A stretch of DNA of 64,000 bases from Methylobacter marinus A45 (GCF_000383855.1 NZ_KB912877.1:1875285-1939284), one strand, 5' to 3'; shown: positions 1-9,014, counted from the first letter of the stretch. The notes: a model not told the origin generated them from the letters alone. Made by a program: numbers and translations.

Positions 1-1
1 G

Positions 2-613
2 GTGGCGGTATCGGCCGGCTATGTCTGCGCCGAGCCCCGCGCCGAGTTTTATCAATGGATGGATGCCGCCAACATCGACCTGAAAGCCTTTACCGAGCGC
101 TTCTACCACCAGATTACCGGCGGCCATCTGGAACCGGTGCTGGAAACGCTTAAATACATCAAACACGAAACCTCGGTCTGGCTGGAGCTGACGACCTTGA
201 TTATTCCCGGAGAGAATGATTCGGAAGCCGAACTGGAAGCGATGACGCAATGGGTCGTCGAAAATCTGGGGCCGGATGTGCCGATGCATTTCTCGGCTTT
301 CCATCCCGACTGGAAAATGCGCGATAAACCCCATACGCCGGCAAAATCGTTACTGCTGGCGCGGGACATCGCGCTGAAAAACGGCGTGCGTTACGCCTAT
401 GTCGGCAATGTACACGACAAATCGGCCAGCAGCACTTATTGCCATAATTGCGGCTCCTTATTAATAGGCCGCGACTGGTACGACCTGGACGAATGGAACC
501 TGGATAACTCAGCCTGCCGTTTCTGCGGCGAACGCTGCGCCGGCGTTTTCGACCAACACCCCGGCGATTGGGGCGGCAAGCGCCGGGCGGTCACCATGAA
601 CCGGGCGACGTAA
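2..613 (+). CDS. amrS: AmmeMemoRadiSam system radical SAM enzyme, 3' part
   Basis: This is the C-terminal part of a radical SAM protein; the reading frame is open to the left edge, so the true start and the Cys triad that binds the SAM cluster lie outside the window. What is visible resembles the AmrS/PflA-like family: the segment NIDLKAFTERFY, the segment LTTLIIPGEND, and HFSAFHPDWKM, followed by a Cys-rich tail (CHNCG and CRFCGERC) typical of the zinc-ribbon end of this group. The substrate of the AmmeMemoRadiSam system is not established, so no reaction is assigned. The gene is followed by repeats, not by another gene of that system. Confidence 0.8.
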   Translation: MAVSAGYVCAEPRAEFYQWMDAANIDLKAFTERFYHQITGGHLEPVLETLKYIKHETSVWLELTTLIIPGENDSEAELEAMTQWVVENLGPDVPMHFSAFHPDWKMRDKPHTPAKSLLLARDIALKNGVRYAYVGNVHDKSASSTYCHNCGSLLIGRDWYDLDEWNLDNSACRFCGERCAGVFDQHPGDWGGKRRAVTMNRAT

Positions 614-643
614 GACCAGGCCAACAGGATCCGGTTAAAGCTC

Positions 644-1083
644 CGTAGGTCGGGTTAGCGCAGCGTAACCCGACACTTTCGCGCCCCAATGCGCCGACTT
701 GACTTCGACCTGTCGGGTTACGCCAAGGGCTAACCCGACCTACGGTTTTTTGGCCTTAAAACTCATATGCCCCTGCTCGTAGGTCGGGTTTACCCTAAAG
801 GGCATAAAAGCGCAGCGTAACCCGACGCTTTCGCGCCCCAATGCGCCCACTTGACTTCGACCTGTCGGGTTACGCCAAGGGCTAACCCGACCTACGGTTT
901 TTTGGCCTTAAAACTCATATGCCCCTGCTCGTAGGTCGGGTTTACCCTAAAGGGCATAAAAGCGCAGCGTAACCCGACACTTTCGCGCCCCAATGCGCCG
1001 ACTTGGCTTCGACCTGTCGGGTTACGCCAAGGGCTAACCCGACCTACGGTTTTTTGGGCTTAAAACTCATATACCCCTGCTCG
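644..1083. repeat. Three tandem copies of a REP-like palindromic repeat
   Basis: A unit of about 152 bp is repeated from 644, 779 and 931. Each unit contains gtaggtcgggtt and its inverse aacccgacctac plus an inner pair around gtaacccgac/gtcgggttac, so each can fold. Copies 2 and 3 carry an extra segment containing ccctaaagggcat that copy 1 lacks. A few single-base differences separate the copies, so the array is not freshly made. No coding potential is apparent. Confidence 0.85.
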
Positions 1084-1158
1084 ATCGGGTGGAGGTAACG
1101 GGATTGCGCCCGTTACCTCTGCCACACCACCGCACGTGCGGTTTTCCGCATCCAGCGG
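1084..1158 (-). mobile_element. Possible 3' end remnant of a group II intron
   Basis: Read on the minus strand, this stretch gives a gcggaaaaccgcacgtgcgg hairpin region, then ggtggtgtgg, a long GC hairpin (gaggtaacggg/cccgttacctc), and ends near ccacccgatc. This order matches my memory of the last domains of bacterial group II introns, which lie just after the intron reverse transcriptase gene. No reverse transcriptase reading frame remains beside it, so it would be a decayed end. The identification rests on pattern memory only. Confidence 0.4.
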
Positions 1159-1264
1159 TTGGAATCAACGGCTAAGCCGCTCAAGGTTTTGCTTCTTGTC
1201 GATACATCTTACGTTGTAAACGCCCTGTTACTGCACTCGCCACATCCGGCTTCGCCTACTTCTT

Positions 1265-1386
1265 GGAATCCACCAAAGGCCGTAGGTAATACACCAACAA
1301 ACGGAGTCTTGAAATCGTCATGTTCCGCTATATTGCTGACTTGTTTGAAATGGCAGTTTGCTGCGCGAAACCGCCCTACACTACTG
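1265..1386. repeat. Dispersed repeat, copy A (partner at 9077-9168)
   Basis: The stretch contains aatccacc, acaaacg, tgaaatggc and tttgctgcgcgaaaccgccc in the same order as a second copy at 9077-9168. Copy A is about 30 bp longer in its first half. The two copies bracket the whole copper receptor/TonB gene run (1857-9014). Short open frames across it are not supported as genes. Confidence 0.7.
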
Positions 1387-1500
1387 GTCATGTTGGCCAT
1401 GAATAAAGAAAAGCGACGGCGCCAGGTTGGTCGGCGGTGCTTGATTCGCGGTGAATTCCAGGTTGAAAACAAGCAAGGATTGCCGCCGGCAGGCCGGATT

Positions 1501-1856
1501 TAGATGTTTTGATCATGTGAAACAACCTATTAAACAATGTTATTTAACATAGTTAACTAACGTTTCGATTTTTCCCTGCTCCGGCGTTGATTGCCTGAAT
1601 GAGACATTGGCAAGAGCCACGCATAAAAACCCTATAAAAATCAATCAATTAATACAAGCATGGCAAACAGGCAAAAGGTTTACGCTTGTCCGCTTAAATA
1701 TTGGCACGCTATTTGAGTATTTTTAACCGGCTTATTTACCCGAATTAAGTTCAATTAGCTGTCATTTCCGGATGCTACAATCCACTAATATACTAACGGA
1801 TCGGCCAAGCCGGTTTTTCCCGGGTTTACCCCTTTCTTCAGCTATAAAATTCAACT
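1501..1856. other. AT-rich leader upstream of the copper-receptor operon
   Basis: This 356-bp gene-free stretch is clearly richer in A/T than its surroundings and should contain the promoter of the operon starting at 1857. A 14-bp palindrome, atgttatttaacat, lies at 1537-1550. A tacaat hexamer at 1776-1781 could be a -10 box, but no good -35 box stands at the right distance. I see no Fur-box-like sequence, unlike the iron genes further right. Confidence 0.45.
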
Positions 1857-3998
1857 ATGAAATTAACAAAATCTATTTCGTCGCATTTGATAGCTATTCC
1901 TTTTGTTTTACATGCGCCATCTTTAATGGCCGAAGAGAACGAAGAAGAGACCGTCGAGCTTGAACGCATGGAAATCCGGGGGGAAATCATTCGCCCCAAC
2001 ATGACCGGCGTGCTGCCTGAGCAGGGCGGCATCAACGACGCGGCGCATTTGCTGCAAAGGGTGCCGGGCGGCAATGTCAACGGACTCGGGCCGTTATCCG
2101 GCATTGCCCAGTACCGCGGGTTGTACGGCGACCGGGTGAATGTCGATTTCAAAGGCATGAACTACAAACCGGCCTGTACCAATCAAATGGACGCGCCATT
2201 GAGCCATGTGCCGGCGGCCATGACCAGTCTGTTAAAAGTCTATCGCGGCATCGCGCCGGTCAGCAGCGGCATCGAAACCATCGGCGGCGCTATCGTCCAG
2301 GAAACCAAGCGTCCGGAGTTTAATGAAGACGGCACGCTGCTGGACTGGACCGGCAAGTTCTCCGCCGGTTTCAATAGCGCCAACGACGGCTGGTACGGCG
2401 CGTTATACAACGGCCTGACGACCGAGAATCACCGTCTGCATGCCTACGGCAGCAAGGAATTCGGCAACGATTTCAGGTATCCCGGCGGCGAAAACACGCC
2501 GACCCGGCATGACCGCGAAGCGGCCGAAGTCGGTTACGGCTTTCGTTATCGGGAGCATGTTTTCGATCTCGATTTTAACTATAACCATACCCGCCCGACC
2601 GGGACCCCGGCACTGCCGATGGATATTGTCCTGTCCGAAGGCGGCATCCTGACCGGCTCCTATGAAGGCAAAATCAGCGATGACATCAACATCAAGGCCT
2701 CCTATAACTATCAGGATATCCGTCATACCATGGATAACTTCAGTCTGCGGCAAGTCGCGGGCGCAACCCCCATGCAGCGCAACCAGAACCGGCGCCTTTC
2801 CACCAATTACTCCGACGGCTTCGGTTACAGGCTGGCGATCGATTTTCCGCTGCTGTCCGGCACCATGACCGTCGGCGCCGACGGCGATAATGCCAATCAT
2901 GATGCCCTGGTGACCAACCCAAGCAATTCGGCTTTTTTCATTCAGAATTTTAACGGCGCGGAACGCGACCGTTACGGTTTTTTCTCGGAATGGGTCGTAT
3001 CGCCGGTTCAGGATTGGACCGTGGAACTGGGCGCGAGGGTCAACCATATCGAAATGGACAGCCGGACGGTGTCCACCAGCCAGACGTCAAATTTAGCCTT
3101 GCCGGCAGCCGCGCGCCAGAGATGGCAAAGAATCGCGGATAACTTTAACACTCAAAACCGTGCCAAAACCGATTTCAATTACGATCTGACCGGCGTGATT
3201 CGCCATAATCTGACCAGCGAACTGGAAGTGGAAGTGGGATTTGCCCGCAAAACCCGTTCGCCGAGTTATCAGGAACGTTATTTATGGGCGCCGTTCGAAG
3301 CGACCGGCGGCCTGGCCGACGGTTATCTGTACATCGGCGACCTGAATCTGCAGCCGGAAAAATCCTATCAAGGCGAACTGGGCTTTACCTGGCGTAAAGG
3401 CTCGCTGTATTTTGCCCCGCGGGCGTTTTACCGCTACGTCGACGATTATATTCAAGGCGTTGCCGCGCCGGATGGCGATGCCAAGGCACTCGCGGCCGGA
3501 CAAAACCCCAAACCCCTGCTGCAATACGCCAACATCGACGCCATCCTGTACGGCACGGATGTGGAAGCCGGCTTCAGGTTCATGGAAAACTGGCGGGTCG
3601 ACGGCATGATCAGCTACGTCAAGGGCGACCGGGCCGATGCCGACGACAACCTGTACCGTATCGCGCCCCTGAACGGCTTGATTTCGCTGTTTTACGAAGA
3701 CGTGAAATGGAAACTGGGCACCGAGGTTGTCGGTTACTGGCGGCAGGGCGATGTTTCCAAGTTTAATCAGGAAGTTAAAACGTCCGGTTACGCATTGTGG
3801 AACATCCGCGGCCAGGCCGAGCTCTATAAAGGCCTGCAACTCGGCGTCGGTGTTGAAAACCTGCTCGATAAGGAATACCGTGTCCACCTGAACGGCCTGA
3901 ACCGTGCCATCGACAACATCGAAAACGGAACCGCTATCGGGGAACGGCTGCCCGGAGTAGGTCAAAATGTTTATGTCACCTTGAATTATGAGTGGTAG
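1857..3998 (+). CDS. TonB-dependent outer-membrane receptor, OprC/NosA-like (probable copper uptake)
   Basis: This 713-residue protein has a signal peptide (to about residue 25), an acidic mature start with a TonB-box-like ETVELERMEIRG, a plug domain and a long beta-barrel ending in YVTLNYEW, as expected for a TonB-dependent transporter. The plug carries C107-T-N-Q-M111, and H290-T-M292 lies 183 residues later. In Pseudomonas OprC, copper is bound by a CxxxM motif and an HxM motif with almost the same separation. QMDAPLSHVP in the plug also recalls OprC/NosA. Import of copper across the outer membrane is therefore the best guess. The gene starts a tightly packed operon with its own energising proteins. 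A receptor for a copper chelate remains possible. Confidence 0.85.
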   Translation: MKLTKSISSHLIAIPFVLHAPSLMAEENEEETVELERMEIRGEIIRPNMTGVLPEQGGINDAAHLLQRVPGGNVNGLGPLSGIAQYRGLYGDRVNVDFKGMNYKPACTNQMDAPLSHVPAAMTSLLKVYRGIAPVSSGIETIGGAIVQETKRPEFNEDGTLLDWTGKFSAGFNSANDGWYGALYNGLTTENHRLHAYGSKEFGNDFRYPGGENTPTRHDREAAEVGYGFRYREHVFDLDFNYNHTRPTGTPALPMDIVLSEGGILTGSYEGKISDDINIKASYNYQDIRHTMDNFSLRQVAGATPMQRNQNRRLSTNYSDGFGYRLAIDFPLLSGTMTVGADGDNANHDALVTNPSNSAFFIQNFNGAERDRYGFFSEWVVSPVQDWTVELGARVNHIEMDSRTVSTSQTSNLALPAAARQRWQRIADNFNTQNRAKTDFNYDLTGVIRHNLTSELEVEVGFARKTRSPSYQERYLWAPFEATGGLADGYLYIGDLNLQPEKSYQGELGFTWRKGSLYFAPRAFYRYVDDYIQGVAAPDGDAKALAAGQNPKPLLQYANIDAILYGTDVEAGFRFMENWRVDGMISYVKGDRADADDNLYRIAPLNGLISLFYEDVKWKLGTEVVGYWRQGDVSKFNQEVKTSGYALWNIRGQAELYKGLQLGVGVENLLDKEYRVHLNGLNRAIDNIENGTAIGERLPGVGQNVYVTLNYEW

Positions 3999-4004
3999 TT
4001 GTTA

Positions 4005-4784
4005 GTGAAAACAAAACGTAGGTTTCGATTAAAACCGGGTTTGCTCGGGCTTTGCCTGTTGTTTGCAGCATCGGCCGCGGCGCAACAAGCCGTCGACAAA
4101 GCCCTGCAGGAACAGTTATCAGCCCAGAAGCAAGGCACTCAAACGCAAAAACGCGTCGATAAATTAGACGATCAGACTCAGGCGATGCTGGAAGAGTATC
4201 GCAGCGGCACCCTGAGGCTTGAGGATCTGTCGGCTTACAACACCCAAATGGAACGCCTGATCGACGACCAGAAAGCCGAGATGAGCAAAAAAGAAATCCA
4301 GATGCGCGATATTGTCGAAATGGAACGGCAAATCGCGCCTTTTTTGCAGCGGATGATCGATGTATTGGCCGAATTCGTGGCCCTGGACACGCCGTTTCTG
4401 CCCGACGAGCGGCAACAGCGACTGCAGCAGCTGACACAGATGATGCACCGGTCTGACGTCTCGGTCACCGAAAAATACCGGCGGATCATGGAGGCGTATC
4501 GGGTCGAGGCCGAATACGGCCATACCCTCGAAGCCTACCAGGGTACGCTGAACGGCGACGGCGAGCCGCGTTCGGTCGAGTTTTTGCGGCTGGGCCGGGT
4601 CGGCCTGTATTACCTGACGCTCAAAGGCGATGAAGGCGGTTACTGGCTGCGTTCGAGCAAGCAATGGGTGCCGTTGGACGCGTCCTTGCGCGAATCGCTT
4701 GAAAAAGCCATCCGCGTCGCGAAAAAACAAACGCCGCCCGATCTTCTCATTTTGCCGATCATGGCCCCGGAGGCTAAGCCATGA
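4005..4784 (+). CDS. DUF3450 family periplasmic coiled-coil protein
   Basis: The protein (about 259 residues) has a cleavable signal peptide (RRFRLKPGLLGLCLLFAASA, then AAQQ) and a long charged helical region rich in Q, E and K, followed by a C-terminal part with YYLTLKGDEGGYWLR. This is the layout of DUF3450 proteins, which sit at the start of TonB2-type clusters. Its exact role is unknown; the position suggests a periplasmic partner of the TtpC-like protein. I prefer the GTG at 4005 because gagtgg lies about 9 bases upstream; the TTG at 3999 directly after the receptor stop is the alternative. The 3' end overlaps the next gene by four bases. Confidence 0.8.
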   Translation: MKTKRRFRLKPGLLGLCLLFAASAAAQQAVDKALQEQLSAQKQGTQTQKRVDKLDDQTQAMLEEYRSGTLRLEDLSAYNTQMERLIDDQKAEMSKKEIQMRDIVEMERQIAPFLQRMIDVLAEFVALDTPFLPDERQQRLQQLTQMMHRSDVSVTEKYRRIMEAYRVEAEYGHTLEAYQGTLNGDGEPRSVEFLRLGRVGLYYLTLKGDEGGYWLRSSKQWVPLDASLRESLEKAIRVAKKQTPPDLLILPIMAPEAKP

Positions 4785-6121
4785 AGCTGTTCAAACTGCT
4801 TTGCATCTTTTTACTGGTCTCTTTAAGCCATGCCGCACAGGCCGCCGCGACGCTGGACGAACTGGTGTCCCGGGTGCGCCAGGAAGCCGGAAAGGATCTC
4901 CGCTACGATGAGGAGCGCGAACGCCGTTTCATCAAGGAACGAAACCAGCAGCAAGCCCGGCTTAACAGCCTGCGCGCCGAACTGGCGGAAGCCGATAAAC
5001 GTGCCGATGCCTTTCGTGCCGCCTACCAGGAAAACGAGACCAGACTCGCCAAGCTGGACGGGCAAATTGCCGCTCAAGCGGGCGAGCTGAACGACTTGTT
5101 CGCGATGGTACAGCAGAACGCCGCCGAAGTCGGCTCGCTGCTGGACCGCTCGCTGATTTCCGCGCAAGACCCGGAGCGCGGCGCGTTTCTCGACAAAGTC
5201 ATTCAACGCGAATCCGCGGTTTCGATGGAGACGCTGCAGAATCTATGGCTGGTCCTGATCGATGAAATGCATGAAACCGGCAAGGTCGCGCGCTTTACAG
5301 GCCCCGTGATCACGCTGGAGGGCGAGGAAAAAATGCAGACCGTGACGCGCATCGGGGCTTTCAACGCCGTCGCCGACGGCAAGTTCCTGCGCTTTTTGCC
5401 CGACAGCCATAAACTGGTCGAGCTCGCCCGGCAGCCGGCGCCACGCCATCAGCGCATGGCCCGGGAACTGGAACAAGCCGAGGACGGCTGGCGCACGATG
5501 GCCGTGGACCCGTCCAAAGGCGCGATTCTGGCGCTATTGGTGCAGTCCCCCGACCTCATCGAACGGATCAACCAAAGCGGCGCCATCGGTTACCTGATTC
5601 TGGCCATCGGCGTCGCCGGCTTGCTGATCGTCTTGTGGCGCGGCGCGGTTTTGACCACGGCCTGGCGGCGCATCAAAAGCCAATTGCTTGAGCAAGAGAA
5701 TCTCGACAACAATCCGCTGGGCCGGCTCAGGAACAGCGTTGCCACGGTCCCGGCCAGAAGCAGCGAAATCCTGGCCGCGCGCCTCGATGAATCGGTCAGC
5801 CAGGAAAGCAGCCGCCTGTTTTTCGGCCTGACCTCATTGACGGTCTTCGCCGCCGTGACGCCGCTGATGGGATTGCTGGGCACCGTGATCGGCATGATCG
5901 AGACCTTTCAGTCCATTTCCCTGTTCGGCACCGGCGATCCGAAATTGATGGCGGGCGGCATTTCCTACGCCCTGGTGACGACCCAGCTGGGCCTGGCGGT
6001 CGCCATCCCGCTATTGCTGCTGCAAAGCTTCCTGCATGCCCAGGCCAACCGCATCGTCGAAATCCTCGATCAACAAAGCAACCGTTTGTTTGAGCAGCAC
6101 GATCAGACGCTGGAACCCTGA
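4781..6121 (+). CDS. TtpC-like MotA/TolQ/ExbB proton-channel protein with periplasmic coiled coil
   Basis: This 446-residue protein is about twice the size of ordinary ExbB. It has a signal peptide (LLCIFLLVSLSHAAQA), a coiled-coil N-terminal half, a membrane segment near residue 270 (GAIGYLILAIGVAGLLIVLW), then the MotA/TolQ/ExbB domain with TPLMGLLGTVIGMIETF and a final pair of membrane helices. TtpC of Vibrio TonB2 systems has this design and is needed there for TonB2 function. The ATGA overlap with the gene before and the 2-base gap to exbB point to coupled translation. It is expected in the inner membrane as part of the energising complex. Confidence 0.85.
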   Translation: MKLFKLLCIFLLVSLSHAAQAAATLDELVSRVRQEAGKDLRYDEERERRFIKERNQQQARLNSLRAELAEADKRADAFRAAYQENETRLAKLDGQIAAQAGELNDLFAMVQQNAAEVGSLLDRSLISAQDPERGAFLDKVIQRESAVSMETLQNLWLVLIDEMHETGKVARFTGPVITLEGEEKMQTVTRIGAFNAVADGKFLRFLPDSHKLVELARQPAPRHQRMARELEQAEDGWRTMAVDPSKGAILALLVQSPDLIERINQSGAIGYLILAIGVAGLLIVLWRGAVLTTAWRRIKSQLLEQENLDNNPLGRLRNSVATVPARSSEILAARLDESVSQESSRLFFGLTSLTVFAAVTPLMGLLGTVIGMIETFQSISLFGTGDPKLMAGGISYALVTTQLGLAVAIPLLLLQSFLHAQANRIVEILDQQSNRLFEQHDQTLEP

Positions 6122-6123
6122 GC

Positions 6124-6630
6124 ATGGAAAAGGTACTGAATTTCTTCGATCAAGGCGGCGGCCTGCTCTGGGCGATTCTGGCGGTTTCCGTGCTGATGTG
6201 GATGCTGATTCTGGAACGGTACTGGTTTTTTTATTTTCAGCTGCCCCGGTTGAAAGCCGAACTGCTGGAATACTGGCGGAACCGTTCCCCGTCGATCCCG
6301 CATTTTAACGAGCAGCGTTTAAAGGACAGCCTGACCTCGCAGTATTTCAAGCAAGTGTTTCGCGGATTGAAAACGGTCGACATCTTGACCCAGATTCTGC
6401 CGCTGCTGGGCCTGCTCGGCACCGTTTCCGGCATGATCAAGGTTTTCGAGGTCATCAATGCCTTCGGCGCGGGCAATGCCCGGGGCATGGCGGCCGGCAT
6501 TTCCGAGGCCCTGATCACCACCATGGCGGGACTGATTACCGCGTTGTCCGGCCTGTTTTTCGCCGCCAGTCTCGAATCCCGCGCCCGACATGCGCGCGAA
6601 CGGTTCACCGCTCAATTAACCGATCAATGA
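6124..6630 (+). CDS. exbB: ExbB biopolymer transport protein (TonB2-type)
   Basis: At 168 residues this is a short ExbB typical of TonB2 systems. It has a first membrane helix (LLWAILAVSVLMWMLILERY), a cytoplasmic loop, and two further helices containing ILPLLGLLGTVSGMIKVF and GISEALITTMAGLITALSGL. ExbB and ExbD form the proton-driven motor that energises TonB in the inner membrane. It lies directly between the TtpC-like protein and exbD, so it most likely powers the receptor at 1857. Confidence 0.9.
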   Translation: MEKVLNFFDQGGGLLWAILAVSVLMWMLILERYWFFYFQLPRLKAELLEYWRNRSPSIPHFNEQRLKDSLTSQYFKQVFRGLKTVDILTQILPLLGLLGTVSGMIKVFEVINAFGAGNARGMAAGISEALITTMAGLITALSGLFFAASLESRARHARERFTAQLTDQ

Positions 6631-6640
6631 GATAGCGATC

Positions 6641-7048
6641 ATGCAACGTCAACACACCCGCCCGCCCAGCTTCGGCGCCGGACTCAACGTCACACCGCTG
6701 ATCGACATGGTGTTCATCCTGCTGATCTTTTTTGCGGTCAATTCGTCCTTCGTCAAGGAAACCGGCGTCGAGGTCGACCGGCCCACCGCGCAGAGCGCCG
6801 AGCGCCAGGACCAGGCCGGCATCCTGATTTCCGTGACCCAAAACGGCGAGATCTGGATCGAGCAGCAGCAGGTCGACGTGCGCGCGGTACGCGGCCATGT
6901 TGAACGGCTGCATGCCGAGGCGCCGGAAGCGTCGGCGTTGATCCTGGCCGACAAGCATTCGGAAACCGGCATCGTCATGCAGGTTCTGGATCAGGCCAGA
7001 TTAGCCGGCATTGCCAATGTTGCGGTCGCGGCGACTGAAGAACTATGA
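6641..7048 (+). CDS. exbD: ExbD biopolymer transport protein
   Basis: The 135-residue protein has the ExbD signature: a short cytoplasmic N-terminus, then LNVTPLIDMVFILLIFFAVNSSF, where the Asp in PLID is the conserved proton-carrying residue, followed by a small periplasmic domain. It works with ExbB as the TonB motor. A gatag sequence lies 7 bases before the ATG, and the 3' end overlaps tonB by four bases. Confidence 0.9.
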   Translation: MQRQHTRPPSFGAGLNVTPLIDMVFILLIFFAVNSSFVKETGVEVDRPTAQSAERQDQAGILISVTQNGEIWIEQQQVDVRAVRGHVERLHAEAPEASALILADKHSETGIVMQVLDQARLAGIANVAVAATEEL

Positions 7049-7767
7049 GACTGGCGCTGATTTTTTCCGCCGCATCGGTGATCAATCTGTTGCTGTTCTG
7101 GTTCATGATCCAGATGGTGACCGCCGAACACGGCAAGCAGTGGGTCAGAACCACCGATGCGCGGTATTTCGACTTTGTCCGGCAACGGCCGAAGCCGGAG
7201 ACGCTTGCCCGTTCGCAGAGAAAAACACCGCCGAAACCGGAGCCGCAAGCGCCCGAAACTTTTTCCGAGCCGATGGCGCGGCAAGCGCCATCGGCCGAAA
7301 ACTTGCGTGCCTTGCCGCTGCCGGCGCCGGCGTTAAAAGTGGAAATACCGGCCAGCGCCCGGATGAATATCGGCACCGGCCCCAGCCTGCCGCCCGTGAT
7401 CAGCGGCGGCGGCCGAAGCAAAACCGGCGCGCTGGGCCGGCTGCCCGGCGCCGGCAGCGGCAGCGGACCGGCCGCGCCGGCCTTTATCATGGCGGACAGA
7501 CTGACCGCCATTTCGCGCGTTCAGCCGCTGTACCCCGAAAAATTGCGCTTTCGCAGAATAGAAGGCGAAGTGGTCGTGGAGTTCACCGTGACTCCGGAAG
7601 GCACCGTGTCCGACCCGACCATCATCAGCAGCAAGCCTGCCGGCAGCTTCGACCGGAGCGCCTTGCAGGCGGTTCGCCGTTGGCGTTTCAAGCCGCACCG
7701 CGATGCCCAGGGCAATCCGATACCGGTTCGCGCGCGGCAGATTTTCAGCTTTACCCTAGACCGATGA
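7045..7767 (+). CDS. tonB: TonB energy-transducing protein (TonB2-type)
   Basis: The 240-residue protein has an N-terminal membrane helix (residues about 4-25), a Pro-rich spacer with KTPPKPEPQAPE, and a C-terminal TonB domain containing YPEKLRFRRIEGEVVVEF and RRWRFKP. TonB links the ExbB/ExbD motor to outer-membrane receptors. Because it is embedded in the operon of the OprC-like receptor, that receptor is the likely partner. A second, different TonB lies at 11210 in the iron block. Both ends overlap neighbours through ATGA. Confidence 0.9.
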   Translation: MRLALIFSAASVINLLLFWFMIQMVTAEHGKQWVRTTDARYFDFVRQRPKPETLARSQRKTPPKPEPQAPETFSEPMARQAPSAENLRALPLPAPALKVEIPASARMNIGTGPSLPPVISGGGRSKTGALGRLPGAGSGSGPAAPAFIMADRLTAISRVQPLYPEKLRFRRIEGEVVVEFTVTPEGTVSDPTIISSKPAGSFDRSALQAVRRWRFKPHRDAQGNPIPVRARQIFSFTLDR

Positions 7768-9014
7768 CTTATTCTCTCTCCCGCCTGTTTTTGCGTTATC
7801 TCGGCGTCCTGTTCCTGATCGTCTTCAGTGGGCCGGGCCGGCCCGCTGAAAAAGCCGTCAGCGAAGACACCTACAAGGTCCTGAAAGAGGCCGACGACTT
7901 CTTACGCCAGGGCCAAGCCTCCCAAGCCTTGCGCCAACTGCGGGCATTGCAGCCCCAAACCCGGGACAAACCGTTCGATCAGGCCGTCGTCCAGCAATAT
8001 CTGGCTTACGCCCACGCTGGCGCCAACGATTTCCGCGCCGCCCGGCAAGCCGCCAAGGCCGCGCTGGACAGCAAGCAGTTGGACGCCGACGCCGAACACG
8101 GGCTTCATTATCTTGCCGGACAGGCCGCTTTTCAGCTGGAAGCCTACCGGGACAGCGTCTCCCATCTGGAGCAATGGCTGCAAAGCGAGCCGAAAGCCGA
8201 TGCCGACATCCATTACATGACCGGTTATGCCGCTTACCAGGCGAAATTGACGCAATCGGCCATCCGCCATCTGGAAAAAGCCGTGGCGCTGCAAAAAACG
8301 CCGCCGTCCGAATGGATTCAATTATTGCTGTCGCTTTACATCGACCGGAAGGATTATGCGAAAGCCGAGCCCATCGTGAAGCGACTGATTGCGAGTTCGC
8401 CCGACAAACGCGAATGGTGGCGTTACCTGAGCAGTCTTTATGCCCAGCAAGACCGCTACGACCGGGCGCTGTCGACAATGATGATGGCCTATTACCTCGG
8501 CGAGGTCCGGCAAGAGGATGTCCTGCAACTGGTCAAACTCCATGCGCAGCAGGGTTATCCGGTCAAAGCGGCCCGAATGCTGGAGGCCGAACTGGAGAGC
8601 AAGCGGATTCCCCGCAATTACAAAAATCTGAAATTATTGTTCAGTTGCTGGCAATTAGCGCGCGAGCATAAACAGGCCAGCAGGATTCTGACCGAAGCGG
8701 CCGCATTGGCGCCAAACGGCGAGGATTTCATGCTCTCGGGCCGCCTGGCCATGCAGCGCGGCGACTGGACGGCGGCCAAAAAGGAATTTCAGAAAAGCCT
8801 GCGCAAAGGCGGTTTGAAACGCGAGGAATTTGCCCGGCTGTGGCTGGGCGTGGCCGCTTTCAAATCGGAGGATGAATCATTGGCCCGGCAATCGCTGGAA
8901 CCCTTGCTGGGCATAGCGAACGTCAAGCAGGAAGCGGCCTTCTGGCTGGAGCGTATAGAAAAAGCGAAACCGTCCCACAACCCTCCGCACCAGCCCGATC
9001 ACCCCAGCAGTTAG
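7764..9014 (+). CDS. Periplasmic tetratricopeptide-repeat protein of the TonB2 cluster
   Basis: The 416-residue protein starts at an ATG overlapping the tonB stop. It has a signal peptide (LFLRYLGVLFLIVFSG) and a series of TPR-like helical pairs, for example DFLRQGQASQALRQLRAL, AYQAKLTQSAIRHLEKAV and RQDRYDRALSTMMMAYYL-type repeats, down to the C-terminus. Similar TPR proteins end many TonB2 clusters and are thought to act as periplasmic scaffolds. The open frame extends upstream to 7011 through tonB, but that part has no signal sequence and is the wrong frame of tonB. It is the last gene of the run; no terminator is evident. Confidence 0.8.
   Translation: MTYSLSRLFLRYLGVLFLIVFSGPGRPAEKAVSEDTYKVLKEADDFLRQGQASQALRQLRALQPQTRDKPFDQAVVQQYLAYAHAGANDFRAARQAAKAALDSKQLDADAEHGLHYLAGQAAFQLEAYRDSVSHLEQWLQSEPKADADIHYMTGYAAYQAKLTQSAIRHLEKAVALQKTPPSEWIQLLLSLYIDRKDYAKAEPIVKRLIASSPDKREWWRYLSSLYAQQDRYDRALSTMMMAYYLGEVRQEDVLQLVKLHAQQGYPVKAARMLEAELESKRIPRNYKNLKLLFSCWQLAREHKQASRILTEAAALAPNGEDFMLSGRLAMQRGDWTAAKKEFQKSLRKGGLKREEFARLWLGVAAFKSEDESLARQSLEPLLGIANVKQEAAFWLERIEKAKPSHNPPHQPDHPSS

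Noticed and set aside
644-1083. CRISPR array
   Set aside because: The repeated unit is 152 bp and continuous, with internal palindromes and no unique spacers.
1159-1503. 114-codon open frame
   Set aside because: It covers a dispersed repeat, with no ribosome site and no recognisable protein pattern.
7011-7763. Upstream extension of the TPR gene frame giving a 667-residue protein
   Set aside because: The extension overlaps all of tonB in another frame, is Arg/Ala-rich without structure, and would hide the signal peptide that begins at 7764.
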